DNA of 64,000 nt from Pictodentalium vernedei (lineage: Eukaryota > Mollusca > Scaphopoda > Dentaliida > Dentaliidae): contig CM062296.1 in the NCBI GenBank assembly GCA_031216915.1, forward strand, positions 661,975,838 to 662,039,837, in the 5' to 3' direction. Below are positions 44,332 to 56,955 of this stretch, one piece after another. Positions within the stretch are counted from its first letter, which is position 1. Each line of letters opens with the position of its first letter. The notes beneath the pieces are model-generated. The model was not told where the DNA came from. It was given only the letters and a program-made list of their open reading frames with translations, and searched no databases. The translations under genes and the position numbers were made by a program.

Positions 44332-45465
44332 GTTTGGCCCTTCATCAGTTAACATCTGACTGATCTTTGTGCTTTTAAATGTCAGTTTAAATGATGCCAG
44401 ACACATAAATATTAGTGAAATGGTGATTCTAAGGAGGATAGAAAAGGAGGAGAGGAAAAGAATGTGTGACAGAATATTATCAGGGCTGTAACTTAAAATT
44501 TTTTAATGAAATTATGTTAAGTTACCTATTTTCAAGGCAGCAGCCATTTTGTTGTCATTCTGATTATTTAGTTACACTGTTTTTTCAAGTGTTTTTCCTC
44601 TCTCCCTGTCCTTTAAGTTCCCCCTTGCTATTCTCCCATGCTTTTGGCATAGTTTCTGTAATTATTATTACTAAAATTTCTTGGGAGTTTTAGCTGAATA
44701 ACAGAATGAATTCTGTTCTTTCCCCATGTTTACGTCTTCACCTACGGGTGGTTAGGCGTTGTGTTCTGCATCTACCATCTGATGTTCTGCAGTTTCTTCC
44801 CTGGAAGTCTCTGTTTTGCATCAGATGGTGTATTTTTGGTAACTGATTTCGGGCCTGGGTGCCTGGAGTCTTATTTTAGTGTTTTTACACTCATTGTTTA
44901 CATTTACAACAGCCCTCTGTGTGAGGGGGGGATTTCTAAATAATATTATCTTTATGTTATTTTAATCATAACTAGATACATTATTATTGTTCGTAAGTGT
45001 TGAATAAGTTGTTTAAAATATTTTTAAAATTTTTGTCCACACTTAGGCTTGGGATCCATTAGGGCTCAACGTTACTTTTCAGAAACTTGGGCTGTTCTGA
45101 AAAAATATTTTTTCAAAATATTTTGATTTCAATTATTTTTTCTATATTAATGGATCATATTATTATTATGTATTTTGATTGCCAGGGGTTAGTGCGAGTA
45201 CCAGGACTTGTTTTCTTTTCACATTGAAAGGATATTGATCAATTGTTTTAAGAGGAAGTCTTCCTCTGACCTTATTATCATTCTATATGTGGTCAGTGTA
45301 CTCGCATTAACTCCTGTTCTGTATCGTATGATTTCGATGACAATATGGGAAGCGTATGTCACGGTATGTTGTTGGGGATTTGGACACTCCGGTCCTTTCC
45401 CCGCAGGGTCACTCTACTTTATCAATTTCTATTTCAGACGATCAAGATTAGGGTGATGTATCTGT

Positions 45466-47850
45466 GATGTCTTCCAACAGTGTGCCTCCGTCGTCACAAT
45501 TAATGAAGGGCTAGCGGAAAAGTGCTCATGTAATACGCCAATTGCCTAAGAGGACCCTAGTAGGTTCGACGGCCTTTGACGTCCGCTAGCTCGCCCGGTG
45601 TAGCGTCCATTCACCGAATGGTTCGGCAGCCGGGTTCGTCCGTTGCGGTCTAGAAGGAATTTTGGGGTGATGCGAGCACTATAAAATTAACTTAATGCAC
45701 ACCCAGTGACGGCGGATCGGAGGGAGAACGGAGGAAGCCTTTTAGTCCGGTTCATAGCTCGTTCCGGTCCATCCGGACGGCAAGCGAGAGAGGCCCCTCT
45801 CTCGTTCAACAACATCTGGCCCCAGATGTTGTGGTACAAATGTGTCGTTAGCGGAGCATACGTCCGTCGCTCGGGACGCTCCGTTGTATAGGCAGTCCGC
45901 TGAGACTGCTAAGGCTTCCTCTTCTCGTCAGCGCACACGACCGCACCTTGGCTGCGTGACCGCCGATATATTACCAGCTTCGCCGATCAAGGATTCTTCG
46001 GCGACCAGGTCACACCATCCGGCAGCCAGGGATTCGAGACCGATGGACTCCGGACGTTCGCATAGGAAAAGTATGCGGGAGCCATCTGATGCGGAGCTGC
46101 CCTCGGCGAAGCAGCGATAGTCTGCGCCTCCGCAGGTCTCGACGCCGGACATTCTTGTGCACATAGCACAGCTTATCGCAGCATCCCAGCAGCCGACAGA
46201 AACGGTGTCGGATCAAGAATTATCCGACAGCGCTGGGTCGGTAGCCGGGGACTCGAGGCCTGCAGACTCCGGACGTTCGCATAGGAAGTGTGCGGGAGTC
46301 AACGTACACGGAGCTTCCAGCGGCAATGCATTGTAAGTCCGCTACTGCACAGGCCTCGGGAACGGACGTGCTTTCCTTAATAGCACAGTTTATCGCAGCA
46401 TCCCAGCATCAACTGAATCTGTCGCATATATTTTATCCGACGATGCTGGGTCGGGACGCTCCGCGGAAGCGGGTACGGACGTCCGAAAATTTTCATCCGG
46501 TCCGACGGGATACCGAAAGGGATTCGGTGGATTTCAAGTTTTCCCTTTCGGAACAACATATGCTGCGATGCCGGATAAGAAACTGATAGCGTCGGTTCAG
46601 GGACATCGTCCCTCAGTTCCGACATAGTCCAATAATGTCACACAATGTCATCAATTTATTGAACGACGCTATATATATTATTATTTTATGCTTGCTATCC
46701 AAGCATTTCTGGTTTCTTGTTCGAAGAGTTATGGAGATGTCTTTCAAAAGTGTGCCTCTGTCGTCATAGTTGATGAAGAGTTAGCGACAATAAGTGCTCA
46801 TGGAATATGTCTATCGCTTACGGAGTGACATTTGCTAGCTCACCCGGTGTAGCGTACATTCATCGAATGGTTCGGCTGCCGGGTTCGTCCGTTGCGGTCT
46901 AGGAAGGAGATTTGGGTGATGCGAGCACTTTAATTACTTTAGTACTCACCCAGTGACGGCAGATTGAGGACAGATCGGAGGAAGCCAACAACATAGGGGA
47001 CCGCATGTTGTGGTTCAGATATTTTACATTCGGAGCATATGTCCGTTGCTCGGGACGCTCCGTTATATTGACAGTCCGAGAGACTGTCTTTAATGCTTCC
47101 TCATCCTCACAGCAGGGCACACGACCGCACATTGGCTACGTGACCTCGAGTATCCGATCAGTTTCGGCATTCAGTGATTCCACAGCGAATAGGTCGCGCC
47201 ATCCGGTAGCCAAGGGACACGAGGCCTATACACTCCGTTCGCTCGCATATTGGAAGTATGCACGGGGTAACGATCTCGGAGCTTCCTGCGGCAATGCATC
47301 GTAAGACCGCTGCTCCTCAGGCCTCAGTGACGGACGTGCTATCCGAGTTAGCACAGTTGTTTCGCAGCATCCCAGCAATTGACGGTTTCTCGGTCGAATC
47401 AGGAATTATCCGACGGCGCTGGGTCGGTGCGGTCCGCGGTTGCATCAAGCTACGGACGACCGAACGCTTTATAGGGTCCGACAGGATGGCGAAAGGGATT
47501 CGAAAGATTTCGAATTTTCCCTTTAGTAGTATCGGAAGATGCCTTTCATATCTTCTGGCATTTCTTCCAATGATTATTTTTCGGACTTCATTGCTGCGAT
47601 CTTGGATAAGAGACTTATAGCGTCATTGGACTCGGATTTTTCGATCGGTACAGGGACTTTGTCCCTGTCTTACCGACGCAGTCCAATATTGTCATTACAA
47701 CATGTGTTTTATTTTTCGACGCTATATATTTATATATATATACAAGCCTGCTACTAAGCATGATAGTTTAGTTTCTTATCCGCGTGGCTCATTTCTGCCA
47801 TTTTATCTTTTTTACATATAGTTTATTTTGGCAGAGCAGGGCATACCGAG
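45466..47850 (+). repeat. gag-region duplication in copy C
   Basis: Block start at 45466 and its diverged partner at 46736; period 1.27 kb. Confidence 0.75.
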
Positions 47851-48263
47851 AGTTCATATGCGTCTAGACGGTGATTAAAGACTGCATATATTCTTTTTCG
47901 CCGTTTATGTCTTTTCCAATTTCAATGTTGGGAACGACATTATGTATAGTAGACTTAACTTAGACGCTTTATTAGACGTAATCCGCCTTACTGAGGCGTT
48001 TCATTACGTCTTCAAGAAAAGATTTACGGGATATTATTCTCAATGTAATTTCTTTTGAGGGCAGTAGTTTCTTCACGTATAACTCCGCCCTTCAGTGGCT
48101 GATTGGAGTTGGTTAGACGTGATGCAGCCCTAGCTACATCCACGCGTGGATAGTAGGTTAAGAACTCTCTCAGAGTCGCTTCGTTCTCGGAGGAGCTTCT
48201 CTTCGACGGCAACTTTCCGGCAATCCATGAATTGCTTGATTTATACATTCTCTTGTCTATCTA

Positions 48264-50110
48264 GTGTTACAAGAGATTCAGACTGGGGCAAACATTCGGT
48301 GGTTGACTCAGAGAGTGCCGCCGCAGTTGCCGGACCCGAGTGTGGCTGTTATGACGGTTGCCAGTCAAACAGATTGGGATATATACTGATCCCTACGGAT
48401 TCGAAGTGCCAGGGTCTTTGGGTTCCGCAGTCTTTTAGCTATCAGTTTAACTTCCGCGGAATAATGTTTTTTAGGCTTGCTTTATGTCATTGCATGAACA
48501 TTATTCAGAAACGCATGCCCAAATTCCTGTCCTTTAATTCGACAGTAGTGGCGTATCTCCGGAACCAGGGAGGCACTCTTTCGTTTCCGTTATTCAATTT
48601 AATGGAAAGAATCCGTCTGTTGGTTATAGTAAACCAAGTTCAGTTTTGGTCCGTCATATTCTGGGTCGTCTGATTGTTTTATCGCACTCCCGTTCTCTTA
48701 CGGGTCGCTTGTTGCTGTCAGAATGGACTCTCAACAAACAAGTATTTAATCAGATTTGCTATCTATGGGAGCGCCCAATGATGTTTTATTTATGACACAG
48801 CTTGCTAATCAATTGCAGACGTATGTGTTGGCTTGTCCAGATCTCTGAGCTAATACTGTTAACGCCCTATTGATCTATAGGACGGAATGATAGGATACGC
48901 GTATCCTCCGGCGCTGTTGTTTTAGCAGGTATTGCTAAGATAAACAACCACAATACATTTCTGTTGATAGCATCTCTATCTTCACAGAGATCATGAGTAA
49001 TTTACTCTCTTGTCTACTGTGGATCTTAACGTGAAATCTTCCTCTATGTGAGGATCTTTTTTCACTGGGTAAATCGTGTCATCTTTATCACAACCAGCAA
49101 GGTCGCAACCTTCATGTATTCCGTTGTGTGGTCCGTATTGCATTGTAAGCACTGTACTGGACGAGCTTTGGACGCGATTTCTTACTATAGGAGATCCTCT
49201 TCTTCGCTATTCTATGCGACTAAAGTGGAGGCTCTTCCGTCGTGGTGTAGGGATCATTATGTTCATATAGTTGATCCCTCCATTCTACTCATTGCTATTT
49301 TTTAGTATACTTGTTTCACAAGATCTACTGCAGCCTGTGTTATTTAGGTTATAGGTTTATGTTACCTCATACCTATGCACTCTACTATAGTTTACAATTG
49401 AGTCTTTTGTCTCTTTATCTAAGTCAGTTAGTAACTTTTTGATAAATAGACTTAGAATCTGTAGATTAAATTCCTATACGGATTTTAACTTCGGTTCTTA
49501 TTTAGCTAAGTAATCATTTGAGCCTCTGGAAACAGTAGTTTTCAAATTCTGACCTTTTAGACAGTAATTCTGTTGGTTTCTCTTTTACTGTAAAGTCAGT
49601 GAGTTTCATGCACTATCGATGGATGATTTTCACTTTCATAGTTTCGGAATCAATACTTCCGTTACTATTTAGGTTCGATTGTTGCATAAGAGTTAGGCTC
49701 CTATTATCCGGAACCTATTATTTTAAGGTCCTTCCGTCTTCGTATGGCCATAGGCCTTTACTCTTTCCGGGTACAGTTTATGTATTTATAAACAGATATC
49801 TGTTTATTACAAGGGCGTAAGCTTCTTCTGTCTTTGATGTCTAGTAGAAGGACGTTACGCTCCATTTTATTGTTAATGGATTCTATTAACTAGCGTACTG
49901 CTTATGGTATATCATTAGCTTAGCAGTTGTGCTTAAGATTTCGGCTCATGAAGTAAGAGTTCTTCTACTTCTTGGGCTTACATTAATAGTGTTGCTATTA
50001 TAGATTTTTGAAGGCTGCTCATTGCGCTCAGCCATCCATTCATGAATTTTATCTCAGAAATATCGAGTCCATTTCTGGAGGCCTCTATTGTTAGGTCTAT
50101 TATCTACTGC
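48264..50110 (+). pseudogene. RNase H and YR remnants of copy C
   Basis: RNase H relic with LSFNSTVVAYLRNQGG near 48530, YR relic from about 49040, HEVR-encoding stretch near 49943. Lesions as in the other group 1 copies. Confidence 0.8.
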
Positions 50111-50567
50111 TCAGAATGTCATTCACTTAACAGTTGCTACTATAGCTAGGTAGGCTGTCTGTTTCGGCAGTGTCTCCGTTCGGCTGCCCTCTTCGCTCTG
50201 GGCTATTTGACCCAGGGCAAGAAAAAGGGGGGGGGAGGGTGTTCCCTTGGGTCACCTGTTTTTACTATGAAAACAAGGGGATACCTCCTCCGGAGTTAGT
50301 AATTCTGAGCTGTTATTGGGATGGTTGTTTAGTGAGAAGTTTAAGTTTATAAAATTCATTCAAGTCTTAGTTTTTAAAGTATAGCTTTTGAATATTGCAT
50401 ATGTCAACGGACATGATTATGCAATTCTCACACTCTTTTAGAAGTATAAGAGTCTCTATTCTCTAGACTTACTTTATTATTGGCTTACTTTAAAAATTAT
50501 TAGTATAAGGATTATTGGATATTAATAGAGTACATGGATGTATGAAGCTCAATTTTTGGAAGGTGTT

Positions 50568-50798
50568 GTATCTTTCTAATTTATCATAAATAAGAAAGAT
50601 ACATGTAAGGCCTATTACTTCTTTTCCCTACAGGGGATGACTCTATTTTATTTTATTGAGCGTATTCCATTTTGCTCTATGTCCTTGGCCCTCCAGCCTT
50701 TTTACTATTCAGCTATGTCTGGGTCATTGGTACAGTATAAAAATGTTAAAAAATTTATAGTAATTTATATATTTTTTATACTTACCAATGACCCAGAC
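50568..50798 (+). other. 3' stem-loop and ICR of copy C
   Basis: Stem-loop 50568-50602, ICR 50713-50798, both as in copy B. Confidence 0.88.
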
Positions 50799-50871
50799 GG
50801 GGATGGCCCTCCCAGGAGTTGGGAACTCTTGCCTCCCCGCTGAGTACATAGCGCTTACCAGGCACTGGTTA

Positions 50872-51100
50872 TTAGAATGATAAATGGCGCCAATTTCGGA
50901 ACGTCCTTGACACTGCGCATGCGCAGTAGGGGCGAAGTGTGGAGGGCCTTTCAGGACATGTTTTCTTTAGTTTTAGATGCAAATTTTGGGGATTGGGGGG
51001 CAAAATTTGTGTTTGGCCCTATATTTTAAGAGTTAGCACCAGCTATGTCTGGGTCATTGGTAAGTATAAAAAATATATAAATTACTATAAATTTTTTAAC
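50872..51100 (+). repeat. Right terminal inverted repeat of copy C
   Basis: 229 bp, palindrome at 50913-50926. Confidence 0.9.
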
Positions 51101-51361
51101 TTTCTGGTTATTCTTTGTATTATATTTGAAGTGAAAATATTTAGTCTGTTTGGATTTGCCTTGTTGTGCCCCCGACTTGTAAAGTCAGAGTGGTTTCTAG
51201 TGGAGACCTCTGTCCGTTCACCCAGTGGGTTCTTCTGTTTGTACCAACATTTTCCCTTCTATCTCAGCCACTGCTACTCCGATTTGAATGATATTTGGTG
51301 CTGTGATAGAGCATTATGGGGGAATGCTACCTGTATAGCATCAGTTTCTTTCACACATTTT
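51101..51361 (+). other. Short unassigned stretch between copy C and THE3
   Basis: 'actccgatttgaatgatatttggtgc' near 51280 resembles phrases in the tandem arrays of this window, so it may be another degenerate array unit. No gene. Confidence 0.4.
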
Positions 51362-53431
51362 TAGCTCAACTTTGACGAAGTCAAATTTGAGCTATTGTCA
51401 TGGCCCGTCGTCCGTCTGTCCGTCTGGCCGTCTGTCCGTCTGGCCGTACGTCAACAATTGGCTATGGCTCGGGCTAGAGGTCGTATTTATGAACCGATCT
51501 TTACGAAACTTCTTGTGTACCTTTGTTATGACCCTGGGACGGGAACGAGTGTTTTTAGGTGTGGTCCGAAATTCAAGATGGCTGCCAGTGGCCATTTTGT
51601 ACCGATGATGCAAAAATCAGTTTTTTGTACAGAACTTCTGTATGAAAGTTCTGATTTGAATAAAGTTTTGTATAAATGTTTAGTACCATGGGATACATCA
51701 CATATAATACGGGTTTTTTTCTCGTGCGTAAATTATGCAAATTAGACTGACTTTGATTTATTTAGTGTTACTTTCAGAGCTGTAAGTGCCAAGCTGCTAT
51801 GGCTCGGGCTAGAGGCCGTATTTATGAACCAATCTTTACGATCCTTCTTGGGTACCTTTGTTATGACCGTGGGACGAGAACGAGTGTTTTTGGGTGCGGT
51901 CCGAAATTCAAGATGGCTGCCAGCTGCCATTTTGTACCGACGATGCAGAAATCTGTTTTTTGTACAGAACTTCCATATGAAAGCTCTGATTTGAATAATT
52001 TTTTGTATGAATGTTTAGTACCATGGGATACATCACATATAATACGGGTTTTTTTCTCGTACGTAAATTGTGCAAATTAGACTAATTTTGATGTTTTTTG
52101 GGGTTACTTTCAGCACTGTAAGTGCAAATGCCAATACGGCTCAGGCTAGAGGCCGTATTTATGAACTGATCTTTACGAAACTTCTTGGGTACCTTTGGTA
52201 TCACCGTGGGACGAGAACGAGTGTTTTGGGGTCCGGTCCGAAATTCAAGATGGCCGATGGCAGCCATTTTGTACAGAATTAGGTGCAATCAGATTTTTGC
52301 ACAGAACTTCCATATGAAAGCCCTGATTTGAATAACTTTTTTGTGTGAATGTTTAGTACCATGGGATGCATCACATATAATACGGGTTTTTTTCTCGTGC
52401 AGAAATTATGCAAATTAGATGAACTTTGATTTTTTCAGTGCGACTTACACACAGTAAGTACACATGTCAATACGGCTCAGACTAGAGTCTGTATTTATGA
52501 ACTGATCTTCACGAAATGTCTTGGGTACCTTTGTTATCACCTTGGGACGAGAACGAGTGTTTCTGGGTGCGGTCTAAAATTCAAGATGGCTGCCAGTGGC
52601 CATTTTGTACCGAAATTAGGTCTAATCAGTTTTTTGTACACACCTTCTATACAGCTCAGACTAGAGGCCATATTTATGAACCAATCTTTACGAAACTTCT
52701 TGGGTACCTTTGTTATCACCGTGGGATGAGAGCGAGTGTTTTGGGGTGTGGTCCGAAATTCAAGATGGCCACCAGCAGCCATTTTGTACCAAAATTAGTG
52801 CAATCAGTCTTTTGTATAGAACTTCTGTATGAAAGTTCTGATTTGAATAAATTTTTGTATGAATGTTTAGTAACATGGAATACATCACATATTGTAAGGG
52901 GTTTTTTTTCGTGCAGAAATTATGCAAATTAGATGAACTTTGATTTATTCAGTGCTACTTACACAATGTAAGCACACATGTCAATACGGCTCAGGGTAGA
53001 GGCTGTATTTATGAACCGATCTTCACAAAACTTCTTGGGTACCTTTGTTATCTCCTTGGGATGAGAATGAGTGTTTCTGGGTACGGTCCAAAATTCAAGA
53101 TGGCTGCCAGTGGCCATTTTGTACCGAAATTAGGTTTTTTTGTCACAAGTTCTATACAGCTCGTATTTATGAACTGATCTTCACAAAACTTCTTGAGTAC
53201 TTTTGTTTTCACCTTGGGACAGGAACGAGTGTGTTTTGGGGTGCCTTTGTTATCACTGTGCTATGGGAACAAATATTTTGGGGTTCAGTCAGACCCACTC
53301 TGGGACTCGTTTATATGTACCTTTGTTATCAGGTCATTACCTAGATGTTTGTCATTGCTGTGTCACATACTATACATGTACATGTCTTTGTCTTGACAAG
53401 TTGAGCTACAGTGTCATTGACACTTTCATTT
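51362..53431 (+). mobile_element. THE3: hairpin-headed tandem-repeat element, 2070 bp
   Basis: Head hairpin identical to THE2 at 51363, TCCGTC/TGGCCG microrepeat (51408-51450). Unit starts near 51466, 51800, 52138, 52476, 52655 and 52990 (spacings 334, 338, 338, 179, 335). Tail AAGTTGAGCT plus hairpin AGTGTCATTGACACT and 'ttcattt' at 53431. Inserted after 'ttcacacattt'. Non-coding; apparent frames repeat with the units. Confidence 0.85.
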
Positions 53432-54407
53432 CCAGAGTTATGGCCTTTTTTCACTCTTTTGACTTAGAAAATTTTTTGAGGTCGAGGCATTAGCAGCACT
53501 TTGCGATGCAAGCCTCTTGTTACAATTTAGGGGCAAGTGCAGGCACTCTCCCATAAAATGTAACGAGGCAAAGACACATGATCAGGTTTTGCCAAGCAAA
53601 AATAATTCAGCCCTCTACCAGTTAAAACCTCTCATTGGAAAATGTACGAAAACTAAATATAACTGCGTTGGAGGAAGCCATGCTGTTTTTGGTCATAAGA
53701 TTTTTCTTGTGGAAACATTTCATTTTCAAAGATTTGGAAACTGCAGACACTTGATTGCTCTTTTCAAATCTGCAAGGCAATGAAATTGAAAACACGATAA
53801 ATTCAAATGGAAATATTTCACTGACAGTGTAACAACTGCAAGAGAAAGTCTTCAGTTTTAATGCTGACTCCAAAAACTGGATTCCATGTTGAGTAAGTTG
53901 TGTAAATTTTAGCATTGGATCAATATGCCATGGAATCTTAACTACTATAATTATTGTCGTTGATATGCAAAACAAAACTGGAATATGTTTCAAAATTATA
54001 TTCATATCAGCATACATTGCAGTCTTCACAATTGTATAATTACGAAAATATCATTTGATTGAAATCTGACTATATTTGTGACTGAAGTTCTGGCAAAGGT
54101 GGCTATTGGAAGTCTGCTATCAAATTAGAAAATCAACTTTATAAGAAAGTTTTGATGCTGACAGTTTATTATACAGTTTATTGGTATAATATAGATACTA
54201 GTGGTTGTACCATTACTACTCACATTTTTTTAATGCTTTACGGCCACAGTGGAGTGGTCACTTTGCATGGGTGGGCAATATTTCCACGGACGCAATAATA
54301 TTAGATTCCAAACACTAATTATTGGAATAATCATCAAAATTTTAATTAATAAAGCACAGGGTACAGCCCGGTGCTTCATTAATTAAAATTTTGCTAATGA
54401 TGATTTT
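53432..54407 (+). other. Unassigned intronic sequence with a long hairpin
   Basis: No gene recognised. One plus frame (53517-53783) and one minus frame (54029-53622) overlap each other and match no family I know. At 54336-54392, AAAATTTTAATTAATAAAGC and its near-perfect complement form a 22-bp stem around a 13-nt loop. Confidence 0.5.
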
Positions 54408-55619
54408 TAGCTTAACTTGACAAAGTCAAGAAAAGCTATTGCCATCAATTGTGTGGAAGTCTGTGTCTGTGAGTCTGTTCACATTTTCCATTTGCACAGG
54501 CTACATCCCATAGTTCTTGTCCGATCGTCACAAAATTTCACATGCAGGTTTGAGGTCATGTCTAGATGAGAACGTCCTTTTTTGGTCGCGATCAGTCAAC
54601 CGTGATGGCTACCCGAGCCCAAAAACCTTTAGCACAGTCTGCAGGTCATATTTATAAAGGGATTTTATGGTAACTTGGCAGGATGACTATAATATCTAGA
54701 CAAGAACGTCCCCTTTTGGTCATGATCTGTCAACTGTGACTGCTGCCCAAGCCAGAAAGCCAAAATCTTTTAGCAGTCTACAAATCATATTTAATATGGA
54801 GAGGTTTCATTGAAACTTGGTAGGATGACTCCGTATAATATCTAGATAAGAACTTCCCCATTTGGTCACGATCTGTCAACCATGACGACTGCCCGAACCG
54901 AAAACCTTTAGCACAGTCTACAGGTAGTATTTATGGAGGGATTTCATTGTAACTTGGTAGGATGACTCTGTATAATGTCTGGATGAGAACATCCCAATTT
55001 AGTCACGATTGGTCAACTGTGACGGCTGCAGGGGCCCAAAGCCTGAAAACCTTTAGCACAGTCTTCAGGTCATATTTATGAAGGGATTTCATCGTAACTT
55101 GGTAGGATGACTCCAGATAATTTCTAGATGAGAATGTCCCCTTTTGGTCGCAATCATTCAGCCATGATTGCTGCCCAAGCCCAAAACCCAAAAACCTTTA
55201 GCACAGTCTACAGGTCATATTTATGAAGGGATTTCATGGTAGCTTGGCAGGATGACTCCATATAATGTCTACATGAGTACTTCCCTATTTGGTCACAATC
55301 TGTCAATCGTGACGGCTGCCTGAGCCCAAAACCTTTAGCACAGTCTACAGGTTGTATTTATGAAGGGATTTCATTGGAACTTGGAAGAATGACTCTGTAT
55401 AACGTCCAGTTGAGAGTGTCCCCTTATCGTCGTGATCGGTCAAGAGTGATGGCTACTCAAGTCCAAAACACAAAAACCTTTATAAAGAACAGACTACAAG
55501 TCATATTTATGAAGGGATTTCATTGTAACTTGGTAGGATGACTCAGTATAATGTCTAGATGAGAACTTCCCTATTTGGTCGCGCTCTGTCAACTGTGACA
55601 AGCCTTTTTGTATTTCATT
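54408..55619 (+). repeat. Tandem repeat array 4, about 142-bp unit, with an AGCTTAACTTG hairpin head
   Basis: Head AGCTTAACTTGAC-AAA-GTCAAGAAAAGCT at 54409-54437 (11 of 13 paired), the same design as THE2/THE3 with a different sequence. 'cctttagcacagtct' recurs near 54627, 54767, 54906, 55051, 55196, 55332 and 55478. Units share 'tatttatgaagggatttcat', 'cttggtaggatgact' and 'gtctagatgagaac'. Interrupted or ended by copy D. Confidence 0.85.
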
Positions 55620-55822
55620 ATTTTTATACTGTACCAATGACCCAGACATAGCTGGTGCTAACTCTTAAAATATAGGGCCAAACACAAATTTTGCCCCCCA
55701 ATCCCCAAAATTTGCATCTAAAACTAAAGAAAACATGTCCTGAAAGGCCCTCCACACTTCGCCCCTACTGCGCATGCGCAGTGTCAAGGACGTTCCGAAA
55801 TTGGCGCCATTTATCATTCTAA
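55620..55822 (+). repeat. Left terminal inverted repeat of copy D
   Basis: 203 bp, palindrome at 55768-55781. Confidence 0.9.
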
Positions 55823-56955
55823 GTTTGGCCCTTCATCAGTTAACATCTGACTGATCTTTGTGCTTTTAAATCTCAGTTTAAATGATGCCAGACACATAAA
55901 TATTAGTGAAATGGTGATTCTAAGGAGGATAGAGAAGGAGGAGAGGAAAAGAATGTGTGGCAGAATATTATCAGGGCTGTAACTTAAAATTTTTTAATGA
56001 AATTATGTTAAGTTACCTATTTTCAAGGCAGCAGCCATTTTGTTGTCATTCTGATTATTTAGTTACACTGTTTTTTCAAGTGTTTTCCTCTCTCCCTGTC
56101 CTTTAAGTTCCCCCTTGCTATTCTCCCATGCTTTTGGCATAGTTTCTGTAATTATTATTAATAAAATTTCTTGGGAGTTTTAGCTGAATAACAGAATGAA
56201 TTCTGTTCTTTCCCCATGTTTACGTCTTCACCTACGGGTGGTTAGGCGTTGTGTTCTGCATCTACCATCTGATGTTCTGCAGTTTCTTCCCTGGAAGTCT
56301 CTGTTTTGCATCAGATAGTGTATTTTTGGTAACTGATTTCGGGCCTGGGTGCCTGGAGTCTTATTTTAGTGTTTTTACACTCATTGTTTACATTTACAAC
56401 AGCCCTCTGTGTGAGGGGGGGATTTCTAAAAAATAATATCTTTATGTTATTTTAATCATAACTAGATACATTATTATTGTTCGTAAGTGTTGAATAAATT
56501 GTTTAAAATATTTTTAAAATTTTTGTCCACACTTAGGCTTGGGATCCATTGGGGCTCAACGTTACTTTTCAGAAACTTGGGCTGTTCTGAAAAAATATTT
56601 TTTCAAAATATTTTGATTTCAATTATTTTTTCTATATTAATGGATCATATTATTATTATGTATTTTGATTGCCAGGGGCTAGTGCGAGTACCAGGACTTG
56701 TTTTCTTTTCACATTGAAAGGATATTGATCAATTGTTTTAAGAGGAAGTCTTCCTCTGACTTTATTATCATTCTATATGTGGTCAGTGTACTCGCATTAA
56801 CTCCTGTTCTGTATCGTATGATTTCGATGACAATATGGGAAGCGTATGTCACGGTATGTTGTTGGGGATTTGGACACTCCGGTCCTTTCCCCGCAGGGTC
56901 ACTCTACTTTATCAATTTCTATTACAGACGATCAAGATTAGGGTGATGTATCTGT

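Larger units (their letters stand above)
44129..51100 (+). mobile_element. DIRS-type non-autonomous element, group 1 copy C (6972 bp)
   Basis: Same layout as B. Private differences: deletion of about 28 bp near 46594 ('gtcggttcagggacat' lacks the block present in B and D), a G9 tract, and loss of the 'gagcgagagagg' block in the second duplicate as in B. B and C share that loss, so they are closest relatives. Left flank 'ggcttcatat', right flank 'tttctggtta'; no target duplication. Confidence 0.9.

Noticed and set aside
51101-51140. Possible last WDR82 exon (FWLP-like 'ttctggttattc')
   Set aside because: No acceptor AG in front, the peptide does not match beyond two residues, and it begins exactly at the copy C border.
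51799-52932. Frames of 70-138 codons with repeated 'GRIYEPIFTKLLGYLCY' translation in THE elements
   Set aside because: They repeat with the DNA unit, differ in frame from unit to unit (spacing 334-338 is not a multiple of three) and occur on both strands.
53517-53783. 88-codon frame in the unassigned intron region
   Set aside because: No family resemblance, no splice context, and it overlaps an opposite-strand frame of similar length.
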